DNA from: CALODL01 sp942492115 | GTDB taxonomy: Bacteria > Planctomycetota > Phycisphaerae > UBA1845 > CAIVHJ01 | Assembly: GCA_942492115.1 (NCBI GenBank) | Contig: CALODL010000013.1 | Location: 102,623 to 166,622 of the forward strand | Direction of reading: 5' to 3' | DNA length: 64,000 bases | In this document: positions 1 to 11,600 of the stretch, piece after piece | Layout of the letters: each line of letters starts with the position of its first letter | Position numbering within the stretch: the first letter of the stretch is position 1 | Position numbers and translations under genes: made by a program | Notes under the pieces: generated by a model | The model's database searches: none | What the model was told of the DNA's origin: nothing | What the model saw: the letters and a program-made list of their open reading frames with translations, nothing else

Positions 1-3000
1 GACCGCTCAGCCACGCACTGTCATCGAACAACACGTCGGCCCAATCCGCGGGCGGTTCGGTGGTGCCCTTGAAGTAGCGCCATGTGTCGCCTTCGATGAT
101 CGGCAGGACCGCGGCTGTCGGCGCCGGGGTGCAGTCATCGAGGGCGGCAGAACACACGTCACCCGGTGGGCAGGTATTGTGCCCCACACAGGAGCCCGCG
201 TAGCACACGCCGCCCGGTGCACAGGACAGTCCGGTTGCACACGCCAGCCCCTCGTTTGCCGGTACCGCGTCGCAGATATCCGACGCTTCGTTACATGCCC
301 CGACCGTGCACGCGGTATCAGTCGCGGAGCAGTCGGTCGGCGCACCGCCCGTACACACCCCTGCCACGCAGGTTTCCATGGACGTGCAGAATAGACCGTC
401 GTCGCAACCCAGCCCTTCATTGGCCGGAGATGGAACACACGCGTCCAAGCCTTCGTCACATGTTCCGAGCGTGCACTGACCATCGGCGTTGGAACAGTCC
501 CGAGCGGAACCGCTGAGACACGTGCCCGCCGCACACATGTCGCCGATGGTGCAAAACAGCCCGTCCTCGCAGGGGCCGTTCTCATTGACATTCTGCTCAA
601 CGCACGCGTCGGCATCCTCGTCACACACACCCTGGGTGCACGCGGTGTCCAACGATGTGCAGTCTGTTGCGACGCCCGCTCCGCACACACCGGCGGTGCA
701 GGTTTCGCCGGTGGTGCAGAACAGACTGTCGTCGCACGTCATGCCCTCGTTGATAATGACTGCTTCACACGCTCCTGTCGCCGGATTGCATTGACCCATC
801 AGGCAGTCTTCGTCGAGACCCGTGCAATCAACGGCCACACCAGTACACATCCCTGCCGAGCACGTGTCGCCAGCCGTGCACGCGTCACCATCGTCGCACG
901 GGTCATTGTCCGGTAGAGTCGTATTGTCGCACAGCCCTGAGCTGCAGGTGTCCTGAGTACAGGAGTTGCCATCGTCACAGTCGCAATCGAACGAGCAACA
1001 CCCGGGCTGTACGCTGCCGGTACACACACCGCCGGAGCACACATCGCCCAGGGTGCAGGCATCGCCATCGTCACAACCGGCGGTATTGGCGACATGCGTG
1101 CACACGCTGCCGACGCAATCGTCGTCAGTACACGGATTGCCATCGGCGCACTCGACAGGTGAGACACAAGGCGGTGGTACGATGCTGCGCAATGCGGTGA
1201 AGTCCTGAACAGTCGCGCCCGCGCTCCACAGATTCGGACTTCCAAACGTGCTCGACGTACCATCGTTGTAGTTGGACAGCGCGGTAATCGCAGGGCCGGG
1301 GTCCTCTTCGAGTTTGAGCACTTCGCGACTGTTGACCCCGCTGGCATCGCCGATGCCCTCGCCGGCCGGACCGAAGACCGCCGCCGCGGTATCATCGAGA
1401 ATCGTGAGCTGCCAATCGTCATTGCCTACCGAGAAATTGCCCGGGCCGTCACCCGGCACATTCGTGACCGTGGTGACATACTGCGCGTCGAAACTGTTGA
1501 TATGGATCCACCAGTCCCGGCTGCTCGGATCATAGCTGGCGTCCGTATCGAGTCCGCCCCCGGCGGTGGTCGATTCCGTAAAGGTCAGGATCGTCCCACT
1601 GCGCAAATCGCTCCACAATGGATCGTTGCTGACCGTCAGCGTACCCGTGTCGATCTGTTCGACCCACACGAACTGCCAGTTGCGGATGTCCAGGTGGTCG
1701 ACAGTCACAACGAGTTCGAACCAGTTTCCACCATTGCCCTGAACACGCCCGAAGAAGGTGTCCTCCGCATCATCACCCTCGAAGTCATCGGAGCCCAGGT
1801 AGCGGTCGGCCCGGACAGCATTGTATTCGTTGAGAATCAGCCCGGCGTTATTGGGCTGGTTCGAGGACAGCGGCGTGGCCGTCAGGAACGGGCTGCGGAA
1901 CGACCCACCATCGGGCAGTTTGCCGTAGGACACATCGGCAGCCAAAGCGTCGTAGAGCAGGTAGTCGACCAGTTGGCCCGCCCCATCGAACAATGCGACC
2001 GCGCCCCCGGCCGGGTTGAGCGTGAAGTTGGAATGCAGCGGTCCTTCGCCCACCTCGTTGTCACACCACACAATGAGCCATTCGCCGCCACACAGCGTGA
2101 GGCCTGCCGGAAAGGCCCACTGATCCACGATGCCGAAATCATCACTGAGGAACAGTCCGGTCAGCTCGACAGTCGACGGCCCGGCATTGTAAATCTCGAC
2201 CCACGGATCAAAATCCCCCTGCTCGTCGGACAGGCTCGAGTTATTGACGGGCAACACTTCGTTGATATGCAGCGCGGCCACAGCCGCCACCGTTCCCCCG
2301 ACGCTGTTGGTCGCTCCCGGCGTGCCCCCGGCCGCAAGACTCGCGGCCCAATTCGAAACGCGGTTGTTGTCTTCACTGGGATCGATGAGTTCGAGCGAAG
2401 GCCCCGTGCCGTCGGCGTCGACCGGCCACGGGAACACGGCGTCGTACAACACCTCGTCGACCACCAGGCCATTGCGGTCCAGCAGGCGGATGACTTCGCC
2501 CGAATTATCCAACGCTCCGTTGTACTCCGCTGCCACGAAATGACCGCTGCCGTAGGTCGCGCGGAACATGACATCGTTGCGGACGACGAGCAGGTAGTCT
2601 TCGGGAAGAATGACCGACCCGCCGGGCAGCGTCAGCCCGACACCGTCGAGGCGCCAGCCTGACACATCCACGGACTCGAGTGTCGACGGGTTGTACAGTT
2701 CTATGAACTCGTCCTCACCGTCGGTCGCCGGATGATACATCAACTCATTGATGACCACGGGCAACCCGGGGGACTGCGCCGTTGGTATCTCGCCGGGCAC
2801 CTGATGTGTGCCGAACAAGTGTGTCCGCCGCACCGCGAGATAATCGTCTTTGAGAATATCAATCGCTTCCGTCAGTGTCTGATCCTGGCCGTACTGCCCC
2901 CACGCGGCCGCGTCCAGGCCGGCCTCCGGAGCAATGAGCGCGGCCAACTCATCGATTCTCGATTCGTAATGCCCGTCGACAAGCACCTCGTCCATGAGTG

Positions 3001-5671
3001 AACGTAGCCTGCGGTGGTACATGTCGCGGATGCGCGGCTCCCCATGCACACGATCGATGAAGCGATTCCACAGGTTGTCCCATTTCCGATGATTGGTGTC
3101 GCCGAACAGCGGGTGACTTGGTGACACCAGGGCGTTGGTCGGATGGGGCATGTCGTCGTCGGCCCAGATGCCATCACTGAGCACACCACCGCCCGCACCG
3201 AAATTACGCCCAAAGGTCAGATCCATATCCCATGGATGCATGACCCACCGGGCCGTGCCCGCCGTATCGCGATACATGAAGTAGTTCTTGGCCGGTTGAT
3301 CGTTGTTGTGAATGACACAATTGGCCGCCAGGTAGTTGATCATCCCGGGGATATCGACATTGTCGAACAGGTAGTCGGTCAACGCCGGACCGCTGAGGCT
3401 GTTGATCTGTCCCAGAAAGGCATGAAGGTCCGAGTGGTCCTCCTCGAGGCGGGTTTTCTTCTCATACCTGTTGGTAATGAAACTCAGCGATCCGGAGCGG
3501 CAATCGCTGAACGCTTTGTACCACGCACCGTCAGGATCGATGGCATTGCGTTCGAGGTAGTCATCGTCCATGGACTCTAGAAAAATGAACAGACCAAAAA
3601 ACTGGCCGTTCTGTTGAACACGAATGGGGAACGCCAGATTGTACGGTGTCCCGGCATCACGGAATGTCTCGTAAGACAGGACCTCACGGACATAGCTCTT
3701 GTCCGAGTAGCTGCTCTGCATATTGAACTGATCGACGGGAATGGCCAGCAGCGCCGGATCGAAGAAATCGTGGCCCTGCGGAAACCGCACTTTCCAGTGA
3801 TTCTTGGGATAACCGCGCGAGCTCTGGCCACGCACGCGCACGCGGATGTTGTCGTACAGCACACCGTTGTAGTACAGCACGGCCGGCTCGAGCAGATCGG
3901 TGAACTTATGGGCCAACGCCGCAGCAAAGTCGTCCGGATCCATGAGCCAGTGGACGATGGGCAACGCTGATGACAGTGCCGCATCGAAGACCATCGTGCC
4001 GTCGTAGTTGATGGTGTCGTCGTCACGCGGCCAGGTGATCGCGCCGTTGGCGTCGCTGGCCGTCACCCGAAAGCGCACGAGGGTCTGGGCCACCTGCCCC
4101 GGGATGGTCGCGCCATACACGCCATCGCCGGCCGCCCCGTCACCACTGAGGCCATCGTCGAGCATGGGCACGGTCACCTCGGAGCCAAAATCGATGACAT
4201 AGGTCATGTCGACGGTCAGCGCATCTTCGACCGTGGCCGTGATGTCCAGATCGGTTGCCGGCGGCGGATCATCCGGGTGGGTGACTGCAGAGATCCATGG
4301 CGGCAGCACGGTGCTGTCGACACTGTTTCGTGCTCCGGCCGTGTGGCCAGCCACATCATTCGAGGCGTGCCAGTTGCGTGGATCATCGCCCGCTCCCAAA
4401 GGATCGATGCGTTCCAGCGACGGGCCCTCGCCATCGGGCGTGATGGGCCACAACCCGGTGTCCTTATAGATGACCTCATCGATGAGCGCAAAACCTGCAT
4501 CGAACAGCTGCACGATTTCACCGCCGTTGGCCAATTGGCCGCTGTACTCAAAATCAGCTGCGAAGCCGTAGGTCGACGAGAATGTGACGGCATCGTCCGC
4601 CAGCACCAGATAGCCCCCGGATGCCAGCAGCGTCGCCGGTGGGAACACGAAATCGATGCCATCGAACGACCAGTCCGACAGATCCACAGCCACGAGTCCG
4701 CCATTGTACAGCTCGAGGAATTCGCCCTCCTCCAAGTCGCCGATCGGGCGGTACATCAGCTCGGTAATGAACACACCACTGCACCCACCGATGGGTGTCC
4801 CGGCGCACACGCCTGCCGAACACATGTCATTTTCCGTACAAGCGAGGCCGTCGACGCACGGGATATCGACGACAGTGTGGTCGACGGAGCCATCCGGATT
4901 GCACACATCTTCCGTACACTGGTCGCCGTCATCGATGACGGTGGCCGTGCCTGTCAGCGAGTCGCAACACTCGTTTGCGGGATCATAGTTATCAGGGTGA
5001 GTGACCTGGCCGGTCAACGCATCGCACACATCATTGGTGCACGCGTCACCATCATCGATGGGCGTCAGAGTGGCGTCGGCCGGATTGCAACACGACCCGG
5101 CCGGTGTGTTGTCGGTGATATCACAGGCACCTGCGTTACATACCTCGGTCGTGCAGGCGCTACCGTCATCGCAACTGTTGGCATCGTTGGGGGTATTCTG
5201 ACAGCCCAGGAGGATGTCACAGCTGTCGTCGGTACACGCATTGCTGTCGTCGCAGTCGGGCGGTGTGCCCGGCCCGCAGACGCCGGCGGCGCACACCTCG
5301 GCGCCGTTACAGGCATCGCCATCCGAACAATCCACCGGCGTACCGCCGCACGCGCCACCGCCGCACACATCATTTTCAGTGCACGCGTCGGCATCATCAC
5401 ACGCCGCAGTGTTGGGCACGTTCTGGCAGCCCAGCACCGCGTCACAACTGTCGTCCGTGCACGCATTGGCGTCGTCGCAGACCGGCGGCGTGCCCAGCAC
5501 GCAGTTGCCTGCATCGCACAGTTCGATGCCGTTGCACAGATCGCCATCGGCGCAGTCGCCATCCGTGCTACACGTGCCCGCTCCAGCTCCTCGGGCACAA
5601 CAGAGTGTTACCCCAACGACCAGGACACAGATGGTTGTCGAACACCGTCCGACTGATCGAAATTGGCGCAT
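1..5671 (-). CDS. Giant secreted CotH-kinase / lamin-tail protein, 3' end beyond window
   Basis: An open frame runs without a stop from an ATG at 5671 to the left window edge (at least 1890 codons), so only the C-terminus is missing. Residues 1-30 form a signal peptide (MRQFRS, then a hydrophobic stretch). Cysteine CTDC-type repeats follow to about 295, then a lamin-tail domain (about 298-440). A CotH (spore-coat kinase-like) domain lies at about 550-830, with HNNDQPAKNYFMY near 788 and PWDMDLTFG near 820, matching the catalytic D..(K)N and DxD motifs of CotH kinases. Three more lamin-tail-like blocks begin near 969, 1134 and 1276. A second CTDC array covers about 1508-1854, and a galactose-binding-like jelly roll (LPIIEGDTWRYFKG) is starting at the edge. 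The ATG lies 6 bp after the stop of the upstream gene, which suggests translational coupling. CotH proteins are secreted or surface atypical kinases; the substrate here is unknown. Confidence 0.85.
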   Translation of the reverse strand, partial: MRQFRSVGRCSTTICVLVVGVTLCCARGAGAGTCSTDGDCADGDLCNGIELCDAGNCVLGTPPVCDDANACTDDSCDAVLGCQNVPNTAACDDADACTENDVCGGGACGGTPVDCSDGDACNGAEVCAAGVCGPGTPPDCDDSNACTDDSCDILLGCQNTPNDANSCDDGSACTTEVCNAGACDITDNTPAGSCCNPADATLTPIDDGDACTNDVCDALTGQVTHPDNYDPANECCDSLTGTATVIDDGDQCTEDVCNPDGSVDHTVVDIPCVDGLACTENDMCSAGVCAGTPIGGCSGVFITELMYRPIGDLEEGEFLELYNGGLVAVDLSDWSFDGIDFVFPPATLLASGGYLVLADDAVTFSSTYGFAADFEYSGQLANGGEIVQLFDAGFALIDEVIYKDTGLWPITPDGEGPSLERIDPLGAGDDPRNWHASNDVAGHTAGARNSVDSTVLPPWISAVTHPDDPPPATDLDITATVEDALTVDMTYVIDFGSEVTVPMLDDGLSGDGAAGDGVYGATIPGQVAQTLVRFRVTASDANGAITWPRDDDTINYDGTMVFDAALSSALPIVHWLMDPDDFAAALAHKFTDLLEPAVLYYNGVLYDNIRVRVRGQSSRGYPKNHWKVRFPQGHDFFDPALLAIPVDQFNMQSSYSDKSYVREVLSYETFRDAGTPYNLAFPIRVQQNGQFFGLFIFLESMDDDYLERNAIDPDGAWYKAFSDCRSGSLSFITNRYEKKTRLEEDHSDLHAFLGQINSLSGPALTDYLFDNVDIPGMINYLAANCVIHNNDQPAKNYFMYRDTAGTARWVMHPWDMDLTFGRNFGAGGGVLSDGIWADDDMPHPTNALVSPSHPLFGDTNHRKWDNLWNRFIDRVHGEPRIRDMYHRRLRSLMDEVLVDGHYESRIDELAALIAPEAGLDAAAWGQYGQDQTLTEAIDILKDDYLAVRRTHLFGTHQVPGEIPTAQSPGLPVVINELMYHPATDGEDEFIELYNPSTLESVDVSGWRLDGVGLTLPGGSVILPEDYLLVVRNDVMFRATYGSGHFVAAEYNGALDNSGEVIRLLDRNGLVVDEVLYDAVFPWPVDADGTGPSLELIDPSEDNNRVSNWAASLAAGGTPGATNSVGGTVAAVAALHINEVLPVNNSSLSDEQGDFDPWVEIYNAGPSTVELTGLFLSDDFGIVDQWAFPAGLTLCGGEWLIVWCDNEVGEGPLHSNFTLNPAGGAVALFDGAGQLVDYLLYDALAADVSYGKLPDGGSFRSPFLTATPLSSNQPNNAGLILNEYNAVRADRYLGSDDFEGDDAEDTFFGRVQGNGGNWFELVVTVDHLDIRNWQFVWVEQIDTGTLTVSNDPLWSDLRSGTILTFTESTTAGGGLDTDASYDPSSRDWWIHINSFDAQYVTTVTNVPGDGPGNFSVGNDDWQLTILDDTAAAVFGPAGEGIGDASGVNSREVLKLEEDPGPAITALSNYNDGTSSTFGSPNLWSAGATVQDFTALRSIVPPPCVSPVECADGNPCTDDDCVGSVCTHVANTAGCDDGDACTLGDVCSGGVCTGSVQPGCCSFDCDCDDGNSCTQDTCSSGLCDNTTLPDNDPCDDGDACTAGDTCSAGMCTGVAVDCTGLDEDCLMGQCNPATGACEAVIINEGMTCDDSLFCTTGETCTAGVCGAGVATDCTSLDTACTQGVCDEDADACVEQNVNENGPCEDGLFCTIGDMCAAGTCLSGSARDCSNADGQCTLGTCDEGLDACVPSPANEGLGCDDGLFCTSMETCVAGVCTGGAPTDCSATDTACTVGACNEASDICDAVPANEGLACATGLSCAPGGVCYAGSCVGHNTCPPGDVCSAALDDCTPAPTAAVLPIIEGDTWRYFKGTTEPPADWADVLFDDSAWLSG

Positions 5672-5677
5672 ATTCCA

Positions 5678-8600
5678 TTACCGACTCTTCTGCGACTGGC
5701 CCTTCAGCTCCAGCGCTTCGTACTCGGCATCCTCCTCGAGTTCCTGAAGCTTGTGTGCCTCGGACCGCGTCAACCGCAGCTTGTAGCGTCGGGCAAACTC
5801 GGCCATGTCACGGGCATCGATGATGGCGTCACGATTGAGATCCGCCCGCAGATACTTCTCCAGTTTCAGGTCGTTCACCGAAATCATGCTCCGCGGTCCG
5901 TTCCCTGCGATCGGCTCGGGACACAGATCCTCGTCGTCGCCCACCAGGAAGAAATTCACGAGTACGGCAGAGAAGTCGGGCAAACTCTGCAATCCGTCCC
6001 CAGTCGCATCAGCCCCCTGCGTACATTGTGCGTCAGGCGTACCGAGATCGCCATCGCAATCGTCGACGAACTCGAGCCAGTTGGCGGATACGATGGCGAA
6101 GTCGGAAATATCGACGAAGTTGTCCTTGGGCACGGACGCGGTGTGGAAGTCGCCGGCCAACAAGCGATCGGCACCCGTAAAGTCTGCGGTGGCCACACAT
6201 GCCACGAAGCTCAGCGGCAGGACATGTCGCAAGGTATGACCTTCGACCGCACTGATCGACAGCATGGCCGGATCGACATCAGTCAGCGTGATCGCACCCA
6301 GCCCCGCCCCGTCAAACGCCACGGGTTCGGTCCGCGTATCCGTGAGCACACCGCAGTCGGTCATGACGAAGGTCACGTCACGGACCACGGCTGTCCCCAA
6401 CCCTTCAAGTTCGAGAGTGACATCCACCTCGACCAGGTTCGATGCTTCACACACATTCAGGGTTTCGTTGCAGGAGTCGGCCGTGCACGGGTCACTGTCA
6501 TCGCAATCGGTCGGCCCACCACCGGTACACGCACCGGCCTGACAGGTCTCGCCGTCGTTGCAGAACAGGCCGTCATCGCAGCCCAGGCCTTCGTTGGCGG
6601 CCTGCGCTTCACAGGTTGACAAACCTTCGTTGCACACGCCCGTGTTGCACTGGTCGTCGAACGCAGAGCAGTCGCGGGCGGACCCCACGCAGGCCCCGGA
6701 CAGACATGTGTCGGAGACCGTACAGAACAAGGTATCGTCGCAGCCGAGACCTTCGTTAGCCGGAGCAGCCTCGCACTGGCCAAGGCCTTCGTTACATACG
6801 CCCACATTGCACTGATCGTCGAAGGTGGTGCAATCCGTCAGCGTGCCGCTATCGCAGGCACCGGCGTTACACGTCTCGCCGGTCGTGCAGAACAATCCGT
6901 CATCGCACGGATCTGTTTCATTGGCCGGCTGCGGTTCACACTGGTCCAGGCCTTCGTTACACACACCGAGGTTACACTGATCGTCCTCGGCACTGCAGTC
7001 GCGAGCATCACCGCCGCACACGCCGGCAGTGCATTCGTCGTTCACCGAACAGAAATTACCATCATCACACGGCGTGGTGTCAGGTGCGGGTACGCTGAAA
7101 TCACAGGTATCCACGTTGCACGTGTTCACAGTACACGGATCATTGTCCTCGCAATCGCCATCGACCGTACACTGGATGCATCCGGGAATAGTCGAACCAA
7201 CGCACGCTCCAGCACCGTCGCACATGTCGGTCTCGGTGCACGGGTTGCCATCGTCGCAGGGGTCGCCGTTGACCGGGGCACCATCATTGATGCAGCTGCC
7301 GTCGCCTGAATCACAGCTGTCGACGGTACATACATTGGAATCATCGCAATCGACCGGATTGGTCCCAACGCACGCGCCCCCGTCACACGCGTCGGTCTGC
7401 GTGCATTCATCACTGTCGTCGCACGCGTTGCCGTCGGCGGCCGCCCCATCGAAGATGCAGGTGCCGGTCCCGGGATCACAACTGTCGATCGTACACACCT
7501 CGCCGTCGTTACAGAAGACATCGACCGTGCTGATGCAGTCACCCGCCGCGTCGCATACATCCTCAGTACAGGCGTTGTTGTCCGTGCAACTGTTGCCTGT
7601 GTTCGGAACGAAATCACACGTCCCGGTTCCCGGGTTACAGGCGTCATCAGTACATGAGTTGAGATCGTCGCACAGGATGGCAACGCCCTCGCACACGCCG
7701 GCGTTACAGGTGTCGGGATTGGTGCACAACAGTCCGTCACTGCATGTCATGCCATTCGCAGCGGCGGCATCGTTCGTGCAGCTGCCGTCTCCCGCGTTAC
7801 ACGTATCGACCGTGCACTGATCGCCGTCATCGCACGTGTTGACCACACCGACGCACGCGCCGCCCTGACAGGTGTCTGACAGCGTGCACAGGTCGCCATC
7901 ATCGCACCCCTGGCCTTCGGCCGCCACAGTATCGTTGATGCACGAACCGTCCGACGGATCACAGGTGTCGATGGTACATTGATCACCATCATCGCAATCG
8001 AAGTCGGGCGTACTGACGCACGTGCCCGACAGACACTCATCGGCAGTGCACGCATTGTTGTCAGTACATGCGTTGCTGTCATCGTCGGTAAAGACGCAGC
8101 CCGTAGCTGGAACACAGGAATCGTCCGTGCAGTCGTTGGAATCATCACACACCAGCGGGGTGGTCCCAAGACACACGCCGCTGCCACAGACGTCCACCGT
8201 CGAACACAGGCTGCCATCGTCACACGCATTGCCTTCGTGTGGAGCCGGGTCCGGTTCACACTGATCGGCGATCTCATTGCATACACCTGTGTTGCACTGG
8301 TCCGTCTCGGAGCTGCAATCCGTCAAGCCGCCACCATCGCAGACACCGGCAGTACAAGTCTCACCGGTCGTACAGAACGCACCGTCGTCGCACGGATCAT
8401 CCTCATGCGGGACCGGATCGGGTTCACACTGGTCCGTGGTCTCGTTACACACACCCGTATTGCACTGGTCGTCTAAGATCGTGCAATCCGTCAACGTGCC
8501 ACCATCACAGGCACCGGCGGTACACGTTTCACCGGTCGTGCAGAATTCACCATCATCACACGGATCAGCCTCATGTGGGGCCGGATCCGGGTCACACTGA

Positions 8601-11600
8601 TCGGTCGCTTCGTTGCATACGCCCGTGTTGCACTGGTCCGACGCCGAGCTGCAGTCCGTCGGACCACCGCCTCCGCAGGCACCGGCCGTGCATGTCTCGC
8701 CGGTCGTGCAGAACGCACCATCATCACATGACAGACCGTTCGCCGCTGTCGCGTCGTTGGTGCACACAACCATGCCGACCAGATCGACGGTTTGCCACGC
8801 GACACCATTGGTCAGCGTCCCGTCATTGCCGTTGGCAGTTGAATCAGCTGCAACCAGCAGGGCTCCCTCTTCAAGACCCCATCTGCCGATCAGGCCCGGT
8901 GCCGTGTCGATCTTGCGCTGGAGTCCCTCTGCGATTTCAGAAGCGCTGCGCGCGTAATCCCACACACGGACTTCATCGATCAGGCCATCGAATGCACCAC
9001 TCGGTGCTCCGGTAGAGCTGAGAGCCGTTCCCAATCCAAAGTGCTGAGCCGTGTCGAAATCGGGATCTTCACCCGGACAGGTCGTCCCATCGGTATCCGC
9101 AACACCATCCAGGTACAGCTCCCAGCACGTGCCGTCGTAGGTCATGGCCACGTGGTGCCATTGGCCTGTACTGACCGGGGTCGTCCCCAGCACCGGGAAG
9201 TTCTGGCCGGTGGCTGACCCACCACCTGCATCCTGTTCGAAGTCACCTCCAAGGACGTTGCCTGAGGCAGGGACAATACCCAGGAAGTAATTCAGGTTCA
9301 GACCATCGGTCTCGGATTCTCCAACGCCTTTGGTCACCATCGGATAGGCCAGGAATCCACCACCGCCGGTGTTGGCGGTCGATCCGCCGCCGCCCCATTG
9401 CACCCATGCTTCCACCGTAAAGGTTGCGGTATTGAGCGTCGGTGCTGGCCCCATGGTGACGTAATCGTCACTGCCGTCGAAGGACAACGCTGCGTCATTC
9501 ATGGACATGCACGAGTCGATCGTGCACGGGTTTCCATCATCGCAATCATAATTCGTCCCCGCCTGACAGGTGCCGGCGCCGTCACACACTTCCTCACCAT
9601 TGCAGGCGTCGCCGTCGGTGCACGATTCGCCGAGGGGCAGGTCGTCATTGATACACGTATTGGGAGTCCCGATGTTGACCAGATCGGAGTTGACGTAAGC
9701 GGCACCGACGATTGTGCCGTCCTCGGCCGGGGTGGTCGAATCGGCTGCAGTCGTCCCGGCTCCCTCATCCAGACCCCAACGCCCCAGCAGGCCGGTCGCG
9801 GAGGGGATCACCGCGTTCATATCGGCGAGGATCTCGGCCCCACTTCGGGCGTGATCCCAGACGCGCACTTCGTCCAACAGACCGGACAAGCGGCCCTGAG
9901 CTGCGCCCGTCGACGTGAAAGCGGTCCCGAGGCCAAAGTGCTGGATACTGTCGAAGTCAGGCGGCTCAGCGGGGCAGTTCGTGCCCGGCGTGTCGGCGAC
10001 ACCGTCGAGGTAGAGTTGCCAGCAATTGCCATCATAGGTCACAGCAGCGTGATGCCACTGGCCGTCATCGGGGGTCAGAGCCGTGGTCCCGGTCACGGGG
10101 TGATTCAAACCACCCGTCGTCCCGGTGCCGTGCTCCTCGAAGTCCGCTGTCAGTTCACCTGAAGGCAAGATGCCCAGGAAATAGGCGCAGTTGAGCGTAG
10201 GATCCTCGGACTGCCCACGGCCCTTGGTCACGAGCGGGTAGGCGCTGATGCCACCAGTCCCGGTGCTCGCGGTCGAGCCACCTGAGTGCCACTGGAACCA
10301 TGTCTCGAGCGTGAACGTAGCGGCATTGAGACCCAGGGCCGTGCCCATGGTCACATGGTCGTTCGAACCGTCGAAGGACAAGGCTGACACGTTGCCGGGG
10401 TCACACGTATCCGCGGTACATGGATTGCTATCGTCACACTCGCCATCCGTTGTGCAACACAGTGGATCCACGGTGTTGTCGCAGATGCCGCCCCCCCCGC
10501 AGGTATCGACCGTGCACACGACACCGTCGTCGCAGTCGGCGTCAACGGTGCAGCAGCCAGGTGTCGGGCTGTAAATCGATTCACATGTATTTGCGTTGCA
10601 TTCCTCGTCCGTGCAGGCATTGCCGTCATCCGCGCAGTCACCGTCGACGATGCAGCAGCCGGCAATTGCGTCGAAACTGCAGAATCCAACGCCAAGATCG
10701 GGAACGTTGGCTGTTTCCCAGGCCGTGCCGTTGGTGAGATTACCGACCAGCGCCCCGACCGAATCGGTCGTTGTCGTGCCCGCGGCTTCGTTCAGGCCAT
10801 ACCTGGCGATGAGCCCTGGAGCTGACGTGATTTCAACGTCCTTGTTGGCCAGGATCTCAGCCGGCGTGCGGGCGTGATCCCATATACGAATCTCGTCGAG
10901 CAACCCATCGAGCGGCGCGAAGAGCGTACCGCTCGAATCACGGGCCATGCCGAGCACGACGTCGTCCGCACTGGAGATAGGGTTCGCGCCCCACGCACTC
11001 GCCACGGTTGTGGGTGCTCCTGCGTCGAGATACATGTGGACCTGGTTTGCGGAACGATCGATGACCGCAGCAAAGTGATGCCAGGTGTTGAGCGAGAATG
11101 CCTGACCCGGTGTGTCGACCTGGCCGCCGGCCGTGGACTCGACCGACACGGTGAGCTGGCCGCTGGCAAACTGGACGGCCACCTGGGAGAACGCGCCCTG
11201 ACGACCGTGGCGGAAAATCCCTTCCCACGTGGCGGGCGCGGAATTGAGATAGCACCACCCCTCGATCGTGAAACTGCCGGTTCCGAAATCTGAAATGGTC
11301 GCGTCATTGCCGAGATCGACGTAGTCGTCGCTGCCGTCGAACGACAGTGCCCCGGGATTCACGCCGCTGCACGAGTCGGCCGTGCATACATCCCCATCAT
11401 CGCAATCCCCGTCTACAGCGCACAAAGGAATATCGATGTCACCCGATGGAACCGCAGTCGGAAGTACGAACGAAGCATCATCATAGGTGATGCGCGTGGA
11501 CACGCCACGGTCAGGGCGAAACGTCACGTTTGTCGTGCCCGGCATCAGCGCACGAAACTGCAAGGTTGCAACGACGCCGTCGGTAGAAATGGAGCCTCCG

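Noticed and set aside
4277..5656. 459-codon plus-strand open frame
   Set aside because: Antisense to the gene that runs from 5671 off the left edge; the minus-strand frame has clear lamin-tail and CTDC domains.
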